DNA from: Halarsenatibacter sp964630835
GTDB lineage: Bacteria > Bacillota > Halanaerobiia > Halanaerobiales > Halarsenatibacteraceae
Length of the DNA stretch: 31,293 bases
Direction of reading: 5' to 3'
Assembly (NCBI GenBank): GCA_964630835.1
Contig: CAZVZM010000019.1
Coordinates: forward strand, 1 to 31,293
Part shown: positions 1-8,743 of the stretch, piece after piece
Numbering within the stretch: the first letter of the stretch is position 1
How the letters are laid out: each line of letters starts with the position of its first letter
Made by a program: the position numbers and the translations under genes
Notes under the pieces: model-generated
What the model was told of the DNA's origin: nothing
Seen by the model: the letters and a program-made list of their open reading frames with translations, nothing else
Database searches by the model: none

Positions 1-84
1 CTAGCTGTCATAAAAATCAAGTAAAATTAGTAAAACTTATCTACCAGCCTTCTCTAATTTATAAATTTTGCAAACAATGAAAAG

Positions 85-175
85 CTCGCTGGAGCAATGA
101 TTTATGGACTATAGATCATACTCAGGATTCGAAAAATTTCGAGTATAACTTCGCTTTTATATCTTCCAGCCATAT
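85..175 (+). repeat. Dispersed intergenic repeat, copy A (right-hand part)
   Basis: This is the right-hand part of the intergenic repeat family described at 12736-12942 and 19738-19942. It shares the block TCGAAAAATTTCGAGTAT followed by ACTTCGC and a TCTTCCA end. A weaker match to the inner GATTTT-TGG-CATA region extends left to about 85. The left arm is not recognisable. The copy lies just 3' of the Nif3 gene as transcribed. The rest of 1-234 is AT-rich, and I see no gene, clear terminator or promoter in it. Confidence 0.6.
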
Positions 176-234
176 TTATCATTATAAGGATCCCATACGA
201 TATTTACCAGCTAATGACTGAAAGAACCTTTTTA

Positions 235-1344
235 TTATATTAACTGCCAGGGTCTGCTGCAGCTCCTGCAGGGAATGATTTCTATATCCTTATCCTCCAA
301 TTCGCCTGATGTTTCCAATATATTTTGCATCAATTCAATAAAAATTTTCTCCGTTCCATAATGCCCCGCATCAATAACTGCCATCTCCTGACTTTCTATC
401 TCCTGCCAGTCGTGATACTTTATATCCCCAGTAACCAGAACATCTGCATCACTACCTTCGGCAGGGCTAATAAAATCTGAACCGCTGCCACAGGCTACAG
501 CTACCTCTGTTACCTCGCCGGTTAATTCTCCCTGATAGCGAACTTTATCCAGGCCCAGCTTTTCTTTAATCTTATTTATAAAATCTTCCAGTGTCTCACC
601 ATCTGATAATTGCCCCCGTCTCGGGGATATCAGCTCTCCTTTATGCTGAACCAGTTCTATAATATCATATGCTGGTTCTTCGTACGGATGTGCGGAATGA
701 AGGGCTGACATTATCTTTTCCATCTTCCAGGCAGGAAATATTGTCTCAAGCCTGAATTCAGAGACTTCAGTATAGTCACCCTTCTCTCCAACTGCGGGGT
801 CACTTCCAGCGAGAGGTCGAAAGGTTCCGGTTCCCCGGGCATAAAAACCGGCCATATCATATTTATTAAATTCACCGGCGCCCGCTTTATGCAGAGATTC
901 TTTAACTGCGTGAAGATCGGTTTCGGGTATAAATACCACCAGTTTATAAGTTTTTTCATCTGCCTGCAGAGGTTCGACTTTTTCCAGATCCAGCCGACGG
1001 GCGAGAAAATCGTTCATGCCTCCTTCACACCTATCCATATTGGTGTGAGCCGAAATCAATGTCATGTAATTATCAATAAGCATTTTGATCAGCCTACCTT
1101 TACCCTCTCCAAAAATAATTCTGGAAAGCGGAGAAAATATGAGAGGATGATGGCTGATGATGAGATCACACTTTTTCTCAATAGCCTCTTCAATTACTGG
1201 CATACTTATATCCAGTGTCAAAAAAATCTTGCTCACTTTCTGAGTGCTATCTCCTACCTGAATCCCGCTGTTATCCCAATCCGCAGCCAGATCAAATGGC
1301 GCAAAAGTATTAATGATTTCTTCAATTTTCGATACAGTAAGCAT
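235..1344 (-). CDS. Nif3-like dinuclear metal-centre protein (YqfO type)
   Basis: This is a NIF3/DUF34 family protein of 369 residues, a conserved cytosolic metal-binding protein whose exact reaction is not established in the family. What I see: an N-terminal DWDNSG motif (residues 22-27), the metal-ligand pair ISHHP (H65, H66), SAHTNMD, and a C-terminal DAGHYGTEK that should supply the remaining His and Glu ligands. The length, about 110 residues more than short Nif3 proteins, and the middle block with HPYEEPAYDI fit the YqfO type, which carries an inserted CutA/PII-like domain. The start is the ATG at 1344, because GGGAGG lies 9 bases upstream; an in-frame ATG at 1383 has no comparable site. 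In other Bacillota, yqfO also sits close downstream of the dnaG-sigA block. Here it is separated from rpoD by a tRNA with its own promoter and by a repeat. Confidence 0.9.
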   Translation of the reverse strand: MLTVSKIEEIINTFAPFDLAADWDNSGIQVGDSTQKVSKIFLTLDISMPVIEEAIEKKCDLIISHHPLIFSPLSRIIFGEGKGRLIKMLIDNYMTLISAHTNMDRCEGGMNDFLARRLDLEKVEPLQADEKTYKLVVFIPETDLHAVKESLHKAGAGEFNKYDMAGFYARGTGTFRPLAGSDPAVGEKGDYTEVSEFRLETIFPAWKMEKIMSALHSAHPYEEPAYDIIELVQHKGELISPRRGQLSDGETLEDFINKIKEKLGLDKVRYQGELTGEVTEVAVACGSGSDFISPAEGSDADVLVTGDIKYHDWQEIESQEMAVIDAGHYGTEKIFIELMQNILETSGELEDKDIEIIPCRSCSRPWQLI

Positions 1345-1399
1345 CTGATTTGTCCTCCCTTTCAATTGCCACATTTCGCTCATGGCTCAAATCTTTAAA

Positions 1400-1535
1400 C
1401 TCCTCCCTGAGCCTGCGCTCAAACCGACACCTGCTGAGTCAGACACCCAATTTCTTTGTCCCATGAACTTAATCCGGGCTACAAAAAATTTCCAGCGTCA
1501 CTTCGCCTGCTGATTTCCAGGTATCATCATTATGA
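1400..1535 (+). repeat. Dispersed intergenic repeat, copy B (right half)
   Basis: This copy aligns with the right two thirds of the element at 19738-19942. It has the ACTCCTCCCTGAG and CGCTCA blocks, then GACACCCAATTT, CCGGGCT, AAAAAATTTCCAGCGTCAC, TTCGCCTG and a TTTCCAGGTATCATCATTAT end. The left arm is missing, and the preserved part begins soon after the 5' end of the Nif3 gene. Together with flanking AT-rich DNA it fills the 312-base gap between the Nif3 gene and the tRNA. I see no gene in that gap. Confidence 0.65.
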
Positions 1536-1612
1536 AAACATACAAAAAAATTTGACCGGCAGTATGGAGAAAATCTCTATAAAAAATTAAAATCCGCTCC
1601 AAAACCGCCCAG

Positions 1613-1643
1613 AAATAAAAATACATCCTGTAGCAGTTCAGGA
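1613..1643 (-). terminator. Possible weak terminator 3' of the tRNA
   Basis: On the minus strand a 5-bp stem TCCTG/CAGGA with an 8-base loop is followed by TGTATTTTTATTT. It lies 14 bases past the CCA end of the tRNA, where a terminator would be expected. The stem is short, so the call is weak. Confidence 0.3.
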
Positions 1644-1656
1644 ACAGAATTTAATT

Positions 1657-1733
1657 TGGTGGGCCCACTAGGATTTGAACCTAGGACTAGACGGTTATGA
1701 GCCGCCTGCTCTGACCAGCTGAGCTATGGGCCC
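1657..1733 (-). tRNA. tRNA with CAT anticodon (Ile2 or elongator Met)
   Basis: A full 77-nt cloverleaf can be folded by eye. The acceptor arms are GGGCCCA and TGGGCCC with discriminator A and an encoded CCA end. The D stem is GCTC/GAGC. The anticodon arm has the loop CTCATAA with the CAT anticodon at 1697-1699. The T arm is CTAGG-TTCAAAT-CCTAG. A CAT anticodon can mean elongator Met or the AUA-reading Ile2 tRNA, whose C34 is changed to lysidine by TilS. The anticodon stem resembles Bacillus Ile2 as I recall it, but sequence reading alone does not settle the identity. The first acceptor pair is G-C, so this is not an initiator of the mismatched type. The gene stands alone between rpoD and the Nif3 gene and has its own consensus promoter. 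Confidence 0.95.
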
Positions 1734-1761
1734 ACGCTTAAATCTTATCTTTTCCACAATA

Positions 1762-1790
1762 ATTATAATTCATTCTGCTGCAGGCGTCAA
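1762..1790 (-). promoter_or_regulatory. Sigma-70-type promoter of the CAT tRNA
   Basis: On the minus strand, TTGACG (1785-1790) and a perfect TATAAT (1762-1767) are separated by 17 bases. Transcription should start near 1755, giving a leader of about 20 bases before the mature 5' end of the tRNA at 1733. The promoter also separates the tRNA from rpoD transcription. Confidence 0.8.
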
Positions 1791-1896
1791 TTTCATTTAT
1801 TACCCTTCAGATCAAATAAACTATCATAAAATAAAATGAACACCGAATAACTCCATAATGCTCCGTTTAGTTATAAGACATATTTTAATCCAGATA

Positions 1897-2970
1897 TCAT
1901 TCCATAAAATCTTTAAGTCTGCGAGTACAGGAGGGTTCTTTTAGTTTTCTTATAGCCTTCCCTTCAATCTGACGAATCCGCTCCCGGGTGACATTAAATT
2001 CCTGTCCAATTTCCTCCAGAGTTCTGGGCCTGCCATCCTCCAGGCCAAATCTCAACTCCAACACTCTCCTTTCTCGAAACTTCAGCTCAGACAGAACATT
2101 TTCCAGCTCTTCCTGAAAAAACTGTTTTAAAGCAAATTCCTCAGGTCCGGGGGCTTCTTCGTCTTCAATAAAATCTCCAAGAGTACTCTCATCCTCTTCT
2201 CCTATTGGGGTTTCTAGAGATATCGGCTCCCTTGTCAGGCGCTGGATTTCCCTTACTTCATCTTCTTCAATATTAAGTTCTTCAGCAATCTCTTCCACTG
2301 TCGGTTCTCTTCCTTTTTGCTGGATTAGTTGTCTATTAATCCTAAATATTTTATTTATCTTCTCTACCATATGCACAGGTATTCGAATTGTGCGAGCCTG
2401 ATCAGCTAAGGCCCTGGTAATTGCCTGACGAATCCACCATGTAGCATAAGTGCTAAACTTATACCCTTTGCGGTAGTCAAATTTTTCTACTGCTCTCATT
2501 AAACCCATGTTGCCCTCCTGAATGAGATCCAAAAAGCTTAAACCTCTGCCAAGATATTTTTTTGCTATGCTGACAACCAGCCTCAGATTGGCTTCAATTA
2601 TCTTTCTTTTGGCCACCTGATCTCCCTCTTCCACTCTTTTGGCCAGCTCAACCTCTTCCTCTGCACTCAAAAGATCTATCCTTCCAATTTCCTTAAGATA
2701 TAGATTTACATGGTCGCGTGCTCCGGCAGCAGAAGAAGCCTTAAATTCTTCACCTGCTTTATCATTTTCTTCTTCCTCTACTAAATTAAACTCCCCCTTC
2801 TGCAAAACTTCATATATTTTGTCAATCTGTTCCTCAGAAAGCTCGCGATCTGAAAAAGAATCCATGACTTCTTCATGCGTCAACTCTCCCTGGCGGGAAC
2901 CTTTTTTTTGCAGGTTTTCAATAATTTTATTCATATCTTCATCTAAAACATCAGTTTTAGGATGTTTCAC
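1897..2970 (-). CDS. rpoD: Primary sigma factor RpoD/SigA
   Basis: This is the housekeeping sigma factor, 357 residues, close to Bacillus SigA in length. It directs RNA polymerase to -35/-10 promoters. In order I see an acidic N-terminal region 1.1, DHVNLYLKEIGRI (region 1.2), KKYLGRGLSFLDLIQEGN and YKFSTYATWWIRQAI (regions 2.1-2.4), ARTIRIPVHMVEKIN (region 3), and a region 4.2 helix-turn-helix, EEIGQEFNVTRERIRQIE, near the C-terminus. The start is taken as a GTG at 2970, because GGGAGGG lies about 7 bases before it. An open frame runs further upstream but only inside dnaG, and its translation is hydrophobic and unlike sigma factors. The start lies 14 bases inside the end of dnaG, so the two genes are probably translationally coupled. 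Many promoters in this window (TTGAC-17-TATAAT type) match what this factor recognises. Confidence 0.97.
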   Translation of the reverse strand: MKHPKTDVLDEDMNKIIENLQKKGSRQGELTHEEVMDSFSDRELSEEQIDKIYEVLQKGEFNLVEEEENDKAGEEFKASSAAGARDHVNLYLKEIGRIDLLSAEEEVELAKRVEEGDQVAKRKIIEANLRLVVSIAKKYLGRGLSFLDLIQEGNMGLMRAVEKFDYRKGYKFSTYATWWIRQAITRALADQARTIRIPVHMVEKINKIFRINRQLIQQKGREPTVEEIAEELNIEEDEVREIQRLTREPISLETPIGEEDESTLGDFIEDEEAPGPEEFALKQFFQEELENVLSELKFRERRVLELRFGLEDGRPRTLEEIGQEFNVTRERIRQIEGKAIRKLKEPSCTRRLKDFME

Positions 2971-4747
2971 TTTTCTCCCTCCCTTCTCCCAGAACAAGCA
3001 GGCGATGATAGTAAACCACCAGATCATTTGCCGAATTGGGAGAAATTTCACCCTCAGGATTGCCTGGAATACTTTCTATTTTTTGCATTTCTTTCCTGGC
3101 GTAATTTATTTTAAGCTGCTCAATCATATCCTGAAGCTTATTCTCCCCTTCCTGATCTTCCTCCTCAGTGTTCTTTATAAAATGAAACGCAATATTTTCT
3201 CTGACCTCATCAGGAAGCATTGAAATAAATTCCGAAACATCCCGAATGTTCTTTTTCTCAATTTTTTTGAAAACTTTCCCGGCCTTTTCAGAAAAAAAAC
3301 CTTCATCCAGGTCGGCTTTAATATCATTTTTTGATCTGATTTTTTTCAACATTTCAGCCAAAATTTTCCATTCCAGACTTTCGACTTCATCAGTCTTCGA
3401 AGACTTATTTAGTCCGCGTTTAGCACCTTTTTCTTTATTCTCTTCTTCCAGCTCTTTTCTCCTCTGCGTCAGTTCTTTTCTAATGCGGCCGAGAGGAAGA
3501 TCAACCTTTTCAGCCAGCTTTTCACTGTATACTTCCCTGGCCAGAGTATCATCTATACCTGCCAAAAAATTTAGAGATTCCCTGACGGCTTTTAATTTTT
3601 CTTCGCTGCTTTTTAAATCATAGCTCTGAATAGCCCGGTCCAACCTATAATCAATCAGGGATGGTGCCTTTTCTTTAAGCTGTTCAAAAGAGCTTTTTCC
3701 TTTTTCTCTTAAATAATCATCCGGATCCATATCTTCCGGCAAAGAAATAATATTTACCTCCAGGCCCGTTTTGCGCAGTATTTCCAGACCCCTGAGAGTG
3801 GCACTGCTGCCAGCGCTATCCGCATCAAAAGCAATAAATACTTTTTCTACATACCTATTTAATAATTCAGCCTGTTTTTCTGTAAAAGAAGTGCCCAGAG
3901 AAGCAACAAAATTTTCCAGCCCCAGCCTGTGAGCAGTGAGAACGTCCGTATAACCCTCAACAACAACTGCTGTTTCTTTGTGCCTCATTGTATCTCTGGA
4001 CCAGTTGAGGCCATAAAGTACATGTTTTTTGGAAAATATAGGTGTTTCTGGAGAATTTAAATATTTGGGCTCATCGTCTTCCTCGAGTACTCTCCCCCCA
4101 AATCCCAGCACCTCTCCTCTGGCATTATATATAGGAAAGATAATTCTATTTCGAAAGCGGTCATAAAGTCTATCGCTGCGACCGGAAGCAGACAGACCAG
4201 CCTTTAATAAAATATCTTTATCATAGTCGCGTTTCTGTAAAAATTTTGTCAGAGCTCCCCAGGCTGGAGGAGCAAATCCAAGCTTAAATTTTTCCATATC
4301 ATCCCTGGTAAAACCTCTATTTTGAAGGTAATTGCGAGCTCTTTCGGCAATATCCTCTTCCAGCAAAAGGTAATTATAAAAGCGGGAAGCAAGTTTGTTG
4401 ACAGCGAAAATTTTTTCTCTAAGCTGCATACGAGCTTTGGTTTTTTCATCAGCCTGAGGCATCTCAATTCCTGCTCTTTCACTGAGAATATGAAGCGCTT
4501 CTCGAAAAGAGATGTTCTCAATTTTCATGATGAAGCTAATTAAATCGCCACCTACCCCGCACCCAAAGCAGTAAAAAAACTGTCGGCGGGGATTAATTGT
4601 AAAAGAAGGGGTGTCCTCCTGATGAAAAGGACAGAGGGCTCTATAATTCTTTCCAGACCGCTCAAGATCAACATATTCCGAGGCTATTTCCACCAGATCC
4701 AGACTCCCCTTCAATTTTTCAACAAATTCATCAGAAGCTGCGGACAT
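2957..4747 (-). CDS. dnaG: DNA primase DnaG
   Basis: DNA primase makes the RNA primers for replication forks. The protein has 596 residues, normal for Bacillota. The N-terminal CHC2 zinc finger has ligands C39, H42, C60 and C63. The TOPRIM catalytic core follows, with VVVEGYTDVLTAHRLG and, further on, FIAFDADSAG as the acidic metal-binding motifs. The Lys/Glu-rich C-terminal third would be the helicase-binding domain, which is poorly conserved. The start at 4747 is followed at once by a typical N-terminus; a GGGGG tract lies 13 bases upstream, a longer spacing than its neighbours show. It sits between dgt and rpoD as part of the widespread primase-sigma operon, and its last codons contain the ribosome binding site and start of rpoD. 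Confidence 0.97.
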   Translation of the reverse strand: MSAASDEFVEKLKGSLDLVEIASEYVDLERSGKNYRALCPFHQEDTPSFTINPRRQFFYCFGCGVGGDLISFIMKIENISFREALHILSERAGIEMPQADEKTKARMQLREKIFAVNKLASRFYNYLLLEEDIAERARNYLQNRGFTRDDMEKFKLGFAPPAWGALTKFLQKRDYDKDILLKAGLSASGRSDRLYDRFRNRIIFPIYNARGEVLGFGGRVLEEDDEPKYLNSPETPIFSKKHVLYGLNWSRDTMRHKETAVVVEGYTDVLTAHRLGLENFVASLGTSFTEKQAELLNRYVEKVFIAFDADSAGSSATLRGLEILRKTGLEVNIISLPEDMDPDDYLREKGKSSFEQLKEKAPSLIDYRLDRAIQSYDLKSSEEKLKAVRESLNFLAGIDDTLAREVYSEKLAEKVDLPLGRIRKELTQRRKELEEENKEKGAKRGLNKSSKTDEVESLEWKILAEMLKKIRSKNDIKADLDEGFFSEKAGKVFKKIEKKNIRDVSEFISMLPDEVRENIAFHFIKNTEEEDQEGENKLQDMIEQLKINYARKEMQKIESIPGNPEGEISPNSANDLVVYYHRLLVLGEGREKSETS

Positions 4748-4812
4748 AATTCATCAATTCCCCCTGCTATTAACTTCTCTTCCAGACATCAAACTCCTGC
4801 TTTTTCCGATTA

Positions 4813-5838
4813 TCAACTCCAGGGTGTGGGAATAAAAAGATCCTGACCTCTTTGAATTGCGTATCTGTCAGTCATGCCGGCAATATAATCTATAACAGCC
4901 TGCTCATTTTTTCCAGATCTGGCAAGGGCACAAAATTCTTCAGGCATTTCTCGAGGATTATTTAGATAATGTTCATAGAGCTCTGTAAGCAGTCTTTGAG
5001 CCTTCCCCTCTTCTTTTTTAGGTGCAGAATCAATATAGACATTTTCAAACAGAAATTCTCTTAAAATATTACTTGACTCAGCCACTTCCTCACTCATTTT
5101 TATTTCATTTTTACTGGCACTGGCAGATATTATATCCTTAACCATGGTATCAATTCTCTGCGAGTGAGTTTCTCCCAGATTATTCAGGCATTTTTGAGGA
5201 AACTGCTCCCGGGTCAGTATTCCGGCCCGCAAGGAATCATCAATATCGTGATTTATATATGCCACCCTATCTGCCAGTCTAACTATCTGACCTTCAAGAG
5301 TGTCAGGAATACACTCTCCAGTATGATGAAATATACCGTTCCTGACCTCTTTACACAAATTGAGTCCGTTTCTATCTCCGCTTCCGTCCTCCAAAAAATC
5401 AACTACGCGGAGACTGTGCTCATTGTGTGAAAACCCCAATTCTGTCAGTCTATCCAGCACCTGCTCTCCGGCGTGTCCAAAGGGGGTGTGTCCCAGATCA
5501 TGTCCCAGGGCAATAGCCTCTGTGAGATCTTCATTGAGGGCCAGTGCCCTGGCTATTGTTCTAGAAATTTGAGAAACTTCCAGGGTATGGGTAAGTCGCG
5601 TGCGATAATGATCTCCAGCAGGAGCAATAAAAACCTGGGTTTTATGCTTTAGACGCCGAAAGGCCTTAGAATGGATTATTCTATCCCTGTCATTCTGAAA
5701 GGCGGTGCGGAGAGGGCAGGGTTCCTCCGGCTCCTTTCTTCCAGCACTTTCAAAACTCAAAGAAGCCCCGGGAGACAGCTGATCTTTTTCCCGCTCCTCC
5801 TGATGACCTCGATCTATAATAAGTGAGTTCTCTTCCAT
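4813..5838 (-). CDS. dGTPase-like HD-domain dNTP triphosphohydrolase
   Basis: This belongs to the deoxyguanosinetriphosphate triphosphohydrolase-like family, which removes triphosphate from dNTPs and is thought to limit dNTP pools. The protein has 341 residues. Visible motifs are the N-terminal RTAFQNDRDRIIHSKAFRRL, KHKTQVF, TRLTHTLEVSQISR with the first metal His, ALGHDLGHTPFGHAGE with the HD pair, and later ADRVAYINHDIDD with the last metal-binding Asp. The start is an ATG at 5838, placed 6 bases after GGTGGGA; a TTG five codons upstream overlaps no ribosome site. The gene lies between ppsR and dnaG with short gaps of 30 and 65 bases, an arrangement common in clostridia. A function next to primase fits dNTP supply, but substrate specificity cannot be read from sequence. 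Confidence 0.92.
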   Translation of the reverse strand: MEENSLIIDRGHQEEREKDQLSPGASLSFESAGRKEPEEPCPLRTAFQNDRDRIIHSKAFRRLKHKTQVFIAPAGDHYRTRLTHTLEVSQISRTIARALALNEDLTEAIALGHDLGHTPFGHAGEQVLDRLTELGFSHNEHSLRVVDFLEDGSGDRNGLNLCKEVRNGIFHHTGECIPDTLEGQIVRLADRVAYINHDIDDSLRAGILTREQFPQKCLNNLGETHSQRIDTMVKDIISASASKNEIKMSEEVAESSNILREFLFENVYIDSAPKKEEGKAQRLLTELYEHYLNNPREMPEEFCALARSGKNEQAVIDYIAGMTDRYAIQRGQDLFIPTPWS

Positions 5839-5868
5839 TATAAATCCCACCAAAAATACAACAATTTA

Positions 5869-6672
5869 TTAATCAGTAAAAAATTTCTGTACTTCACTGG
5901 CCGATTCTTCGATGGATTTATTGGTAACATTTATAATTGGACAGCCAATTTCATCCATGATCCGATCTGCATATTCCAGCTCTTCATTGATTCTATCGAT
6001 GGAGGCATATTGAGAATCAGGGCTTAGACCCAGGGATTTCAATCTTTCCTGGCGAATTTCATTGAGGACGAGAGGATCAATTGTGAGTCCTATTACCTTG
6101 TTATCTGGGTTTTCCAGAAGAATATCCGGAACATCCACCTCCGGAACCAGAGGCACATTGGCTGCTTTATGTCCTCTATAGGAAAGATAAATACACATAG
6201 GAGTTTTGGAAGTGCGAGAAACTCCTACAAGAACCACATCAGCCTGTTTTATGCCCCGGGGATCATTTCTATCGTCATATTTTACTGTAAATTCCATGGC
6301 CTCAACTCTATTAAAGTAATTTTCATCGAGCTGGTGCCTCAATCCTGGTTTGAGTCGGGGAGGACGCTCAAATCTTTCTTCAAGTTCATTCATAACCGGC
6401 CCCATGACATCTACAGTAGATAGTTCCCTCTCTCGGGCCATTTCCTGAAACTCTTCTCTCAAATCGGGATCTATAAGTGTGAAAACAATCAAAGCATTGT
6501 CTTCATCAGCCTCCAGAATAATGCTTTTTAGCTCCCGGGATGTTTTAATATGGGAGTATTTTTTCACACTGATCTGACTCCGTTCAAACTGGCTTGCTGC
6601 TGCTTCCACCACTATATTTGCCGTTTCTCCCAGAGAATCAGATACCACATATATGACTACCTGTCCACTCAT
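5869..6672 (-). CDS. PPDK regulatory kinase/phosphorylase (PpsR, DUF299)
   Basis: This is a bifunctional serine/threonine kinase and Pi-dependent pyrophosphorylase family protein, 267 residues. In characterised members it turns pyruvate phosphate dikinase (or PEP synthase) off with ADP and on with phosphate. Key signs are the N-terminal VVIYVVSDSLGETA, the P-loop-like GVSRTSKTPMCIYLSYRG, and the following NVPLVPEVDVP. The family is well conserved and I see no missing motif. The ATG at 6672 follows AGGTGA at proper spacing. It starts 11 bases after glyS ends and so is in the same operon. The target enzyme is not in the window. The CcpN-type CBS regulator often seen beside this gene in Bacillus is absent here. 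Confidence 0.93.
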   Translation of the reverse strand: MSGQVVIYVVSDSLGETANIVVEAAASQFERSQISVKKYSHIKTSRELKSIILEADEDNALIVFTLIDPDLREEFQEMARERELSTVDVMGPVMNELEERFERPPRLKPGLRHQLDENYFNRVEAMEFTVKYDDRNDPRGIKQADVVLVGVSRTSKTPMCIYLSYRGHKAANVPLVPEVDVPDILLENPDNKVIGLTIDPLVLNEIRQERLKSLGLSPDSQYASIDRINEELEYADRIMDEIGCPIINVTNKSIEESASEVQKFFTD

Positions 6673-6683
6673 TATTATTTCAC

Positions 6684-8741
6684 CTACTGTTCATCAAGGG
6701 CTATTTCTGATATATCCATTACCGGCTCAATCAAAGAGGCGGTACCTCTAAGAACTGCCAGCCTGTTTCTCTTAAGATCCGCATCATCAACCATTACCAC
6801 AACATTATCAAGAAATGAATCCACCTCTTCCTTAAGAGTCGATATCTCTTTTAAGGCCTCCACATAACTTTGATCCCTGTATAAATTGTCCGATTTTTCT
6901 CTGATGTTGTTAAACTTTTTTATGAGATTCTCCTCCTCTTCTGTCTCTATCAATGTTAACTCTATTTCATCCGCCGGTGAGCCCTGAAGAGCAAGATTCT
7001 GACAGCGCTGAAGTGCATGAATGATAGATTCAAACCGGGCCGGATTTTCATTTCGCAATTTCATGACAGCCTGGCAGCGTTCATAACAGTCAGGAATGTC
7101 ATCAAAGCCTGCCGCCATCACAGCAGATATAACGTCATATCTGATTCCTTTATCTGATAGATATGAGTGCAGCCTGTCTCCAACAAAGTCATAAACTTCC
7201 TGAACAACTTCTTCTCCAGCCCCCACCATTTCAGCAGTTGAAGAAATAATTTCTTGCAATGAAATGCTCCAATCATTTTCAAGCAAAATTCGTATTATGG
7301 ACAAACCTTTTCTACGCAGGGCAAAAGGATCGTGGCTGCTGCTGGGTTTATTGCCAGCAAAAAAGTTGCTCACAATATCATCAATTTTATCAATTAAGCT
7401 GAGAAGGGAGCCCGGTCTGCTTTCTGGAAGCCTTCCACCGGCGCTTTTGGGCAGGTAATGTTCTTCTATTGCACTGGCCGAAGCTTTGTTTTCGCCTGCA
7501 TTTTCTGCATATATTCGGCCCATAACCCCCTGTAGCCCGGGAAATTCTTCAACCATGTTTGTAACAAGATCAAATTTCGAGAGATGAGCAGCCCGGAGAA
7601 AAACTTCTCTTTCTTCATCTTTAAAATTCAGTTCATTTATCAGATATTTTCCCAGTTTTTTCAGCCTTTCTACTTTGTCCCGAAGACTGCCCAGTTCTTC
7701 CTGATAGACGATATCATCCAATTTTTCGGTAAATTCATCGGGGCTTATTTTGCAATCTTCCTCATAAAAAAATGAAGCGTCTGCCAGGCGAGCACGTATA
7801 ACCATCTCATTGCCTTTAATGACTTTTTCAAGATGGCTCTCATTTCCGTTTCTAACTGCAGCAAATACACTTATCAAATCTCCACTTTCATGAACAGGAA
7901 AATACCGCTGATGTTCCATCATGGAGGTTTTAAGAACCTCATCGGGCACATCGAGAAAATCAGAGCTAAACTCTCCTTTAAAGGAGGTAGGGTATTCGAC
8001 CAGATTGGTAACCTCCTCGAGAAGCTCTTTATCTATATCAACTTTTCCGCTCTTAAGATCTAAGTCTTTAAGCTGATCAATTATCATTTCTTTTCTTTTT
8101 TCCTGGTTTACGATTACAAACTCCTCTTCCATCCTGGAAAAATAATCTTCAGCACAGGCAATCTCGATGCTTTCATCTCCAAGAAATCTGTGTCCTCTAC
8201 TTGTTCTGCTGCTTTTTAGCTCTGCCAGTTCAAACTCTATAACTTCATCTCCCAGAAGAGCTAAAAGCCATCTGATAGGCCGGACAAACCGGAAGTTTTT
8301 ATCACCCCAGCGCATTGTTTGAGGTTGAGATAGATTTTCAGGCAACAGAGGTAAAATATCCTGTAAAACTTCTGGGGTCGGTTTGCCGGAAATTGTCTTT
8401 TCCACAAAAAGATAGCCATCTCTGATTATAACTTCTTCAAGATCCACTCCCTGTCCTTCAGCAAATCCCAGAGCTGCCCGGGTGGGTTCACCTTCCTCAT
8501 CATAGGCAATCTCTTCAGATGGACCACGAATAACCTCCTTTTTATCTTTCTGGTATTCAGCAAGATCTCCACCCCGCAGAACAAGTCGGCGCGGGGTGGA
8601 AAATACAGAGATATCTCCAAAATCAATTCTATTTTCATCAAGAAGGTTCCTGGCTTCTTCCGCCAGACTATTTCTGAGATTCCCGACAATACCTGCCGGT
8701 ATTTCTTCAGTTCCTATTTCAAATATCAGTGTTTTTCCCAT
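6684..8741 (-). CDS. glyS: Glycyl-tRNA synthetase beta subunit
   Basis: This is the beta subunit of the heterotetrameric bacterial-type glycyl-tRNA synthetase, which binds tRNA-Gly and is required with GlyQ to charge it. The protein has 685 residues, the usual size. It opens with the family signature LIFEIGTEEIPAG and contains MRWGDKNFRFVRPIRWLLAL, MMEHQRYFPV and, in the C-terminal half, a DPFALRRKGLSIIRIL block ahead of the anticodon-binding-like domain. The ATG at 8741 follows a purine-rich GGGAGGAGGAG stretch inside the last codons of glyQ, with only two bases between the genes, so they are certainly co-translated. I see nothing odd in the sequence. Confidence 0.97.
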   Translation of the reverse strand: MGKTLIFEIGTEEIPAGIVGNLRNSLAEEARNLLDENRIDFGDISVFSTPRRLVLRGGDLAEYQKDKKEVIRGPSEEIAYDEEGEPTRAALGFAEGQGVDLEEVIIRDGYLFVEKTISGKPTPEVLQDILPLLPENLSQPQTMRWGDKNFRFVRPIRWLLALLGDEVIEFELAELKSSRTSRGHRFLGDESIEIACAEDYFSRMEEEFVIVNQEKRKEMIIDQLKDLDLKSGKVDIDKELLEEVTNLVEYPTSFKGEFSSDFLDVPDEVLKTSMMEHQRYFPVHESGDLISVFAAVRNGNESHLEKVIKGNEMVIRARLADASFFYEEDCKISPDEFTEKLDDIVYQEELGSLRDKVERLKKLGKYLINELNFKDEEREVFLRAAHLSKFDLVTNMVEEFPGLQGVMGRIYAENAGENKASASAIEEHYLPKSAGGRLPESRPGSLLSLIDKIDDIVSNFFAGNKPSSSHDPFALRRKGLSIIRILLENDWSISLQEIISSTAEMVGAGEEVVQEVYDFVGDRLHSYLSDKGIRYDVISAVMAAGFDDIPDCYERCQAVMKLRNENPARFESIIHALQRCQNLALQGSPADEIELTLIETEEEENLIKKFNNIREKSDNLYRDQSYVEALKEISTLKEEVDSFLDNVVVMVDDADLKRNRLAVLRGTASLIEPVMDISEIALDEQ

Positions 8742-8743
8742 TA

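Noticed and set aside
889..1398. A plus-strand frame of 169 codons opposite the Nif3 gene
   Set aside because: It lies wholly over a well-supported gene, has no family resemblance and no ribosome site. Other plus-strand frames in the window, such as 26479-27174 opposite dnaJ and 27882-28430 opposite dnaK, are rejected for the same reason.
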